Positions 47,297-52,361 of a DNA stretch of 52,361 nt are shown piece after piece. Made by a program: the position numbers and the translations under genes. This DNA is from SVQP01 sp045658965. Lineage in GTDB: Bacteria; Bacillota; Clostridia; Oscillospirales; CAG-272. The number at the start of each line of letters is the position of its first letter. Position 1 is the first letter of the stretch. Under the pieces are notes generated by a model, which saw nothing but the letters and a program-made list of their open reading frames with translations, did no database searches and had not been told where the DNA came from. The DNA is taken from positions 1-52,361 of the forward strand of contig JAZOVZ010000070.1 in assembly GCA_045658965.1 (NCBI GenBank), given 5' to 3'.

Positions 47297-48538
47297 ATGA
47301 AAAAAACAGTTCTCAAGGAATATGCCAAGCTGCTGGCTTACTGCGGCCTCAATATCAAAAAAGGTGACGTAGTCATCATCAACGCATCTTTGGACCAGCC
47401 CGACTTCGTGGTCATGGCAGCCGAGGCTTGCTATAAAAGAGGCGCGGCACGCGTCATGGTCGAGTGGGATTATCAGCCCATGACCAAGCTTGCCGTCAAG
47501 TACCGCACGCTTAAGAGCCTTGGCACCATCGAGGCTTTTGAGGAGGCAAAGCTCAAGTACAGACTTGAAAAAAATCCCGCTATGCTGTATCTGCTCTCCG
47601 ACGACCCCGACGGTCTGAAGGGCATCAACCAGGAAAAAATGACCAAGGCGGCACGTATGAAGTACCCCGTCATCAAGCCTTACCGCGATGCCATGGATAA
47701 TAAGTACAAGTGGTGCATCGCGTCCGTTCCCGGCAACGCATGGGCAAAGAAGGTGTTCCCGGGCGAGCGCACCTCCGTCGCTGTAGAAAAGCTGTGGAAC
47801 GCCATTCTGTACACCTCCCGCGTGCTGGATGCCGAGGGCAACCTGCTTGATGCTGTTGCCGAGTGGGACAAGCACAACAAGAATTTTGCCGAAAAGTGCG
47901 CATATCTCAACAGCCTTGGCTTGACCGAATTGCACTATACCGCATCCAACGGCACCGACCTGACCGTGGGCCTCATTCCCGAGGGTATTTTCCTTGGCGG
48001 CGGTGAGAACACGCTGGGCGGTGAATACTATAATCCCAACATTCCCACCGAGGAGACCTTCACCTCTCCCCGTGCAGGCAGCGCAGAGGGTATCGTGTAT
48101 TCCAGCCTGCCGCTTTCCTATCGCGGTGAGGTCATTGATAACTTCTCGCTCCGCTTTGAGGGCGGTCGCGCAGTCGAGGCGCATGCAGAGAAGAACGAGG
48201 ATCTCTTAAAGCAGATGATCTCCATGGACGAGGGTGCGGCTATGCTTGGCGAGTGCGCGCTGGTGCCTTACGATTCTCCCATTCGCAACAGCGGCATTAC
48301 CTTCTACGAAACGCTGTTTGACGAAAATGCCGCTTGCCACCTTGCCATGGGTGCAGGCTTTACCAACTGCCTGCGCGACTACGACAAGTACACCCTGGAA
48401 GAGGCGCATGCAATGGGTATCAACGACTCCATGATCCACGTCGATTTCATGATCGGCACGGCTGACCTCTGTATCGAGGGCAAGACTGCTGACGGCAGCG
48501 TGGTAAAGATCTTTGAGAACGGCAACTGGGCGTTCTGA
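47297..48538 (+). CDS. M29-family metallo-aminopeptidase
   Basis: 413 residues, the usual size for the AmpS/PepS (thermophilic aminopeptidase) family. The N-terminal domain has LAYCGLNIKKGDVVIINASLDQPDFV. The metal site is in the C-terminal half: NIPTEETFTSPRAGSAEGIVY, LGECALVP, FYETLFDENAACHLAMGAGF and HVDFMIGT supply Glu, His and Asp ligands. It releases N-terminal residues from peptides in the cytoplasm using divalent cobalt, zinc or similar. GGAAAGGAAG lies before the ATG. The next gene starts 1 nt after its stop, so an operon is likely. Confidence 0.93.
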   Translation: MKKTVLKEYAKLLAYCGLNIKKGDVVIINASLDQPDFVVMAAEACYKRGAARVMVEWDYQPMTKLAVKYRTLKSLGTIEAFEEAKLKYRLEKNPAMLYLLSDDPDGLKGINQEKMTKAARMKYPVIKPYRDAMDNKYKWCIASVPGNAWAKKVFPGERTSVAVEKLWNAILYTSRVLDAEGNLLDAVAEWDKHNKNFAEKCAYLNSLGLTELHYTASNGTDLTVGLIPEGIFLGGGENTLGGEYYNPNIPTEETFTSPRAGSAEGIVYSSLPLSYRGEVIDNFSLRFEGGRAVEAHAEKNEDLLKQMISMDEGAAMLGECALVPYDSPIRNSGITFYETLFDENAACHLAMGAGFTNCLRDYDKYTLEEAHAMGINDSMIHVDFMIGTADLCIEGKTADGSVVKIFENGNWAF

Positions 48539-48539
48539 T

Positions 48540-49826
48540 ATGACCGATAGAAGGCTGATCACGGTGGATTTTGCCTCGGTCACGGGGCGCATCAAGCCGC
48601 TGCACGGCATGAGTAACGGCCCGCTCTCCCCGGGGACAGACCTTGGTGATCTTTTTGGAAAAATGGGTGTGCCGTGCGTGCGCTTTGCGGACGCAGGCGG
48701 CAAGCAATCGGGGCTGTACGTCAACGTATCAAGCATCTTTCCCGATGCGTCTGCCGATGAGTACGACCCGAAAAATTACCGCTTTGCGCCCACCGATACG
48801 CTCTTGCAGGCGGCAGCCGAGAGCGGTGCCCGGATCGTGTATCGCCTTGGCGAGAGTGACGGCGGCTTTGGATATTCCTTGCCGCAAAATCCCGAAAAGT
48901 GGACGCGCGTGTGCGTCAATATCATCCGCCATTACAACGACGGATGGGCGGACGGTATGCAGCTTGATTTGCACAGCTTTGAGGTATGGGCAAAGCCCGA
49001 TACCATGCCCGATGTGACCAACGCCACGGTTTTCGGCTTTTACGAAAAGGTGGCGCACGGCATCAAGAGCTATAACCCCGATTTGCAGGTAGGCGGCATG
49101 GGCTTTGCCGATTACGGCGTCATGGCGCGTGAGTTTATCAAGTATTGCAAGAAAAAGCAGACGCCCTTGGATTTCGTCAGCATCTGTGCCTACGGGCAGA
49201 CGCCCGATGAGGCATTAGCGGGGGCAAATAAGCTGTCTGCGTACTTACAAAAGAGCGATATGGCGCATCTGCCCGTGCGTATTTGCGAATGGAATTGTCA
49301 AGCTCCCGAGAGCACGGTGCTGACACCGGCACAAAAGCAGGCAAGATACGAGCAGGCGCATTCGCTTGCGGGGGCAGTGTTCTGCGCCTCTCTGATGCTG
49401 AAAATGCAGCGTATACAAGGCGTGGAGGCTGCGACCTATTACGATGCACAGCCCGAGCTTTCCCCCTTGTGCGGCATTTGTGACCGCTTTGGCAACGCTG
49501 CCAAGCCCGCACATGCTTTTCGCGCGTTTGATACGCTTTACAGACAAGGTGACGAGGTGTTTTGCGACGTGCAGGGAAGCGGCGCGGAGGCTGTTGCTTC
49601 GATCGGTCACCGATCGGCAGCCGTCATGGTTGCGGTGTCGGATGCACCGGGGCTTGTGGACATTCGCATGAACAATCTGCCCGAGGACGTATACAGCGCG
49701 GATGTGTACATCATGGACGGTGTTAAGGATCTTACCTTGGTGCAGACTCTGCCGCTTTTGGGCATGAGCCGACAGGTCTGCATTGCCACGGGAAAATACA
49801 GTATCATTTTGATCAAATTATATTAA
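48540..49826 (+). CDS. GH39-like (clan GH-A) protein lacking the usual acid/base Glu
   Basis: 428 residues, no signal peptide. The TIM-barrel sequence resembles GH39 xylosidases: VPCVRFADAGG, NIIRHYNDGWADGM, FEVWAKPD (148-154) and VRICEWNC with Glu250 in the nucleophile position. Clan GH-A enzymes have W-N-E-P at the first site; here it is W-A-K-P, so the acid/base Glu is Lys152. The protein may be inactive, act by another route or bind ligand. It begins 1 nt after the M29 stop with no clear ribosome site, so translation is probably coupled. A C-terminal beta-domain (from about 350) closes it. Confidence 0.75.
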   Translation: MTDRRLITVDFASVTGRIKPLHGMSNGPLSPGTDLGDLFGKMGVPCVRFADAGGKQSGLYVNVSSIFPDASADEYDPKNYRFAPTDTLLQAAAESGARIVYRLGESDGGFGYSLPQNPEKWTRVCVNIIRHYNDGWADGMQLDLHSFEVWAKPDTMPDVTNATVFGFYEKVAHGIKSYNPDLQVGGMGFADYGVMAREFIKYCKKKQTPLDFVSICAYGQTPDEALAGANKLSAYLQKSDMAHLPVRICEWNCQAPESTVLTPAQKQARYEQAHSLAGAVFCASLMLKMQRIQGVEAATYYDAQPELSPLCGICDRFGNAAKPAHAFRAFDTLYRQGDEVFCDVQGSGAEAVASIGHRSAAVMVAVSDAPGLVDIRMNNLPEDVYSADVYIMDGVKDLTLVQTLPLLGMSRQVCIATGKYSIILIKLY

Positions 49827-49838
49827 AGGAGAACGAGT

Positions 49839-51947
49839 ATGAAATTTCACGAGTATTGCTTCAAGAAGGCGCGTCCCGTTTGGGAGCAGGGCACCGAAAA
49901 GGTGATCAATCGCTCGATCGCGCTTTGCACCAAGATCGCATACAAGGGCGAGAAGGTCGTGTTAGCACTTGCTGCGCATTGCTCCTTTACCGTGCTTTTG
50001 GACGGTGAGATCATTACCCACGGTCCTGCAAGAGCGGGACACGGCTACTACCGCGCGGACGAGCTGGTGCTGTCCGATCTGATGGCAGAGGGCGAGCATG
50101 AGATCTGCATCCGCGTTGCGGGCTATAACGTCAACTCCTTCCATTACTTGGATAAGCCTTCCTTTGTGTGCGCGGAGCTGCTTGTGGGCGGTGAGGTGGT
50201 TGCTTATACCGATGCACAGTGCGTCGGCTTTACCGCGCTGGGCGTAGACGAGCGCGTGCGCAAGGTGCAGCGTTATTCCTTCCAGCGTCACCTCGCTGAG
50301 TGCTACGACCTTGGTACACAGGGAGCACCCGTTACGCTTGCGCTGACAGAGGAAAAGGCGTTTATTTGCCGTGACGTTCCTTACGGTGACGTTGAAGTTA
50401 TGAAGCCCGTGGGCGTTTTTGCAACAGGCAGCGTGTCGTATGACGAGAGCAAGCCCGTGTACAACAACCGTGAGGTTTCCAAGATCTATGACGAGTTCTT
50501 CGGCTATACGCTTGACGAGCTGGAGGTGGGTACGCATATCTCTCCCTCGCAGATGGTATTTACCGAGCCCAAGCCCTATAGCTTGGGAACCGATTGCATT
50601 CCCGTATGTGCAGAAACCTTTGTGGACGTGGATATGGGCGTCAACTATACGGGTATTTTCGAGTTTGATCTTGAAGTATGCGGCAAGGGCGAGCTTTACG
50701 TGCTGTTCGATGAGATCTTGCTGGGCGGTCAGCTCAACTGCTTCCGTAACGGCACGTCCAACATCGTGCTTTGCAGAGGCGAGAGCGGTACTTACAAGGT
50801 GCGTTGCCAGGAGCCTTACACCATGCGCTATATCCGCTTGGTGGCAAAGGGCTGCTCGTTTACGGTCAAGAACCTGCGCCTTTTCAAGGTTGCATTCCCC
50901 GCAAGCAAGATCACGGCAAAGTTTGTCGGAGAGGACGATGCAATGCGCCGCATTTATGACGCGGCTGTGGAAACCTTCCGCGCAAACACCGTGGATGTTT
51001 ACATGGATTGCCCCTCTCGTGAGCGCGCAGGCTGGCTGTGCGACAGCTTCTTTACCTCACGCGTAGAAAAGACGCTGACGGGTGCATCCGACGTGGAAAA
51101 GGCGTTCCTTTCCAACTTCCTGATGCCCGAAAAGTTTGACTTTATCCCCGAGGGCATGCTGCCCATGTGCTACCCCTCGGATCACAACGACCATACCTAT
51201 ATCCCCAACTGGGCAATGTGGTACGTTGTAGAGCTTGGCGAGTATGCAAAGAGATCGGGGGATAGAGAACTGGTCGAGCAGGCAAGGGACAGAGTATATG
51301 CGCTGCTTAATTTCTTCAAGCCCTTTGAGAACGAATTTGGGCTTTTGGAAAAGCTGCAGAGCTGGGTATTCATTGAGTGGTCCAAGGCAAACGAGCTGGT
51401 GCAGGACGTTTCGTTCGGAACGAATATGCTGTACGCAACCATGAAGGATACCATTGCCGAGCTGTACGGTGACGCGGCACTTGCCAAGGAAGCGGCAGAG
51501 CTGCGCAAGACCATTCTGGATATGAGCATGACCGAGAGCGGTTTCTTCTGTGACAACGCGTACAGACGCGACGGTAAACTGGTGTTGTCGGGTGAGAGAA
51601 CCGAGGCGTGCCAGTATTACGCATTCTTCTGCAATATTGCAACGCCCGAGAGCCATCCTTGGCTGTGGAACACTTTGGTCAACGACTTTGGTCCTGACAG
51701 AGTCAAGAAGGGCGTATACCCCGAAATTTGGGTTGCCAATGCGTTTATCGGTAACTATTTAAGATTGGATCTGCTTGACAGATACGGCTGTCACGAAGCG
51801 TTGTATGAGAACATCAAGGGCTATTTCCTGTACATGGCTGACAAAACGGGCACGCTGTGGGAGCTGACGGCAGACCACGCAAGCTGCAACCACGGCTTTG
51901 CTTCGCACGTGCTGTACTGGATGGAGCATCTGGGTCTGGTCAAGTAA
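49839..51947 (+). CDS. GH78-like alpha-L-rhamnosidase family protein
   Basis: 702 residues, no signal peptide, AAAGGAG upstream. N-terminal beta-domains (about 1-340) contain GPARAGHGYYRADELVLSDL and YTGIFEFDLEVCGKGELYVLFDE. The six-hairpin domain includes the GH78 active-site segment MDCPSRERAGWLCDSFF, with Asp390 and Glu395 in the expected positions, and later ELTADHASCNHGFASHV. The typical RDER has one residue less (RER), as in several uncharacterised subgroups. It starts 12 nt after the GH39-like gene. With the first GH78-like gene it suggests cytoplasmic trimming of a rhamnose-containing or similar glycoside. Confidence 0.88.
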   Translation: MKFHEYCFKKARPVWEQGTEKVINRSIALCTKIAYKGEKVVLALAAHCSFTVLLDGEIITHGPARAGHGYYRADELVLSDLMAEGEHEICIRVAGYNVNSFHYLDKPSFVCAELLVGGEVVAYTDAQCVGFTALGVDERVRKVQRYSFQRHLAECYDLGTQGAPVTLALTEEKAFICRDVPYGDVEVMKPVGVFATGSVSYDESKPVYNNREVSKIYDEFFGYTLDELEVGTHISPSQMVFTEPKPYSLGTDCIPVCAETFVDVDMGVNYTGIFEFDLEVCGKGELYVLFDEILLGGQLNCFRNGTSNIVLCRGESGTYKVRCQEPYTMRYIRLVAKGCSFTVKNLRLFKVAFPASKITAKFVGEDDAMRRIYDAAVETFRANTVDVYMDCPSRERAGWLCDSFFTSRVEKTLTGASDVEKAFLSNFLMPEKFDFIPEGMLPMCYPSDHNDHTYIPNWAMWYVVELGEYAKRSGDRELVEQARDRVYALLNFFKPFENEFGLLEKLQSWVFIEWSKANELVQDVSFGTNMLYATMKDTIAELYGDAALAKEAAELRKTILDMSMTESGFFCDNAYRRDGKLVLSGERTEACQYYAFFCNIATPESHPWLWNTLVNDFGPDRVKKGVYPEIWVANAFIGNYLRLDLLDRYGCHEALYENIKGYFLYMADKTGTLWELTADHASCNHGFASHVLYWMEHLGLVK

Positions 51948-51969
51948 TCAATCAGGACACCCCAACTCT

Positions 51970-52310
51970 TGAAAAGTTTTCGCCCGCCTTTTTCAAAAGG
52001 CGGCGGGCTCCAAGGGCAGCGCCCTTGGTCGCCTCCGCAGAGGCGAAACTTTTTACTCGCTGTTTTTGGTTCTTTTTGCAGCTCCTTGCTCAAAAAGAAC
52101 GGAAACGGTTTCCTCACATAAACAACAAAAGGGAGTTACCCCTATGCAGGTAACTCCCTTATTCTTATACGTTGAGATAATTTTCTCCGTTCTTTTTGAC
52201 ACCGCTGGCGCAAAAAGAACCAAAAACGCCGAGAAAGTTTCGCTCGTTGCGACGAGCGAAGAGGGCTGCGCGCCCTCGACTGCGCCGGCTTTTGAAAAAA
52301 GGGGGGGGAA
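51970..52310. repeat. Imperfect ~130-bp inverted repeat around a central terminator-like hairpin
   Basis: The left arm (51970-52100) has GGCGAAACTTTTT, then GTTTTTGGTTCTTTTTG and CAAAAAGAACGG. The reverse complement of 52180-52310 has GCGAAACTTTC, GTTTTTGGTTCTTTTTG and CAAAAAGAACGG in the same order. Smaller stems sit within each arm (CGCCTTTT/AAAAGGCG, AAGGGC/GCCCTT). It follows the last gene, 22 nt after its stop, and looks like a non-autonomous insertion or a repeat-type terminator. Confidence 0.75.
52129..52160. terminator. Hairpin at the centre of the end-of-window inverted repeat
   Basis: AAGGGAGTTACC and GGTAACTCCCTT are perfect 12-bp arms with an 8-nt loop, followed by TATTCTT. It can act as an intrinsic terminator for the glycosidase operon. 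Confidence 0.75.
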
Positions 52311-52361
52311 ACATTTGGGGGAGGGCTTGTCCGGAATTATTTGTTATCCTTTAAGGTGGGG
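52311..52361. other. Window end, G-rich low-confidence sequence
   Basis: Just before this point is a run of eight or more G (near 52300), and the rest is G-rich (ATTTGGGGGAGGGC and GGTGGGG). It carries no gene. It may be a sequencing or assembly edge, as homopolymers often mark contig ends. Confidence 0.4.

Noticed and set aside
52311..52361. G-quadruplex or regulatory G-run
   Set aside because: It lies at the very end beside a long homopolymer; a sequencing or assembly edge cannot be excluded.

Overview
The window reads as a chromosomal segment of an endospore-forming member of the Bacillota, class Clostridia, probably an uncultured gut-type lineage. The support is a GPR spore protease, SpoIIP, an alpha/beta-type small acid-soluble spore protein, T-box leaders before pheS and tyrS, strong GGAGG ribosome binding sites, sigma-A promoters with 17-bp spacers, and single-membrane lipoproteins. 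No rRNA, tRNA, CRISPR array, phage or transposase gene was found. Both ends are cut: a membrane protein gene runs off the left edge, and the last ~60 bases are an ambiguous G-rich stretch.

Layout. 1-3998 (minus): a MerR-type regulator with its own 19-bp-spacer promoter, two small unknown genes, a MutS-family ATPase and a truncated membrane protein. 4168-8721 (plus): response regulator, sensor kinase, HtrA-like protease and MgtC-like protein, an apparent envelope-stress operon. 8730-9684: an inverted-repeat-bounded element carrying a lipoprotein gene. 9690-13386 (minus): rpe, then tsaE-tsaB-rpiB-ispD-ispF (tRNA modification, pentose phosphate and isoprenoid steps). 13479-15493 (minus): ABC exporter and a DUF896 protein. 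15718-19482 (minus): T-box-controlled pheS-pheT. 19938-21588 (plus): two tandem paralogous membrane-anchored proteins. 21624-26042 (minus): MBL hydrolase-gltX-glnS-DUF1294. 26055-28581 (minus): a large solute-binding lipoprotein. 28634-30653 (plus): gpr-spoIIP. 31083-32092: a divergent promoter pair, a small membrane protein and an S24-type repressor.

32101-37143 (minus) is the most unusual part: two consecutive two-gene modules, each an ECF sigma factor whose stop codon overlaps (ATGA) the start of a membrane-anchored leucine-rich-repeat protein. The two LRR proteins share a short cytoplasmic N-terminal motif just before the membrane helix, and the two sigma promoters are alike. By analogy with sigma/anti-sigma pairs, I infer that the LRR proteins are membrane anti-sigma sensors. 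A 281-bp MITE-like element has landed in the leader of one module. 37591-39241 (minus): T-box-controlled tyrS. 39275-41792: a surface lipoprotein, a membrane-tethered HTH protein and another lipoprotein. 41830-51947 (plus): an MBOAT O-acyltransferase, a DHHW protein and a GH78-like glycosidase, then a SASP gene, an M29 aminopeptidase, a GH39-like protein lacking the usual acid/base glutamate, and a second GH78-like glycosidase.

The intergenic spaces hold many short dispersed inverted repeats of several families. One repeat unit lies in frame inside the S24 repressor gene. All function calls come from reading motifs; no database search was run.
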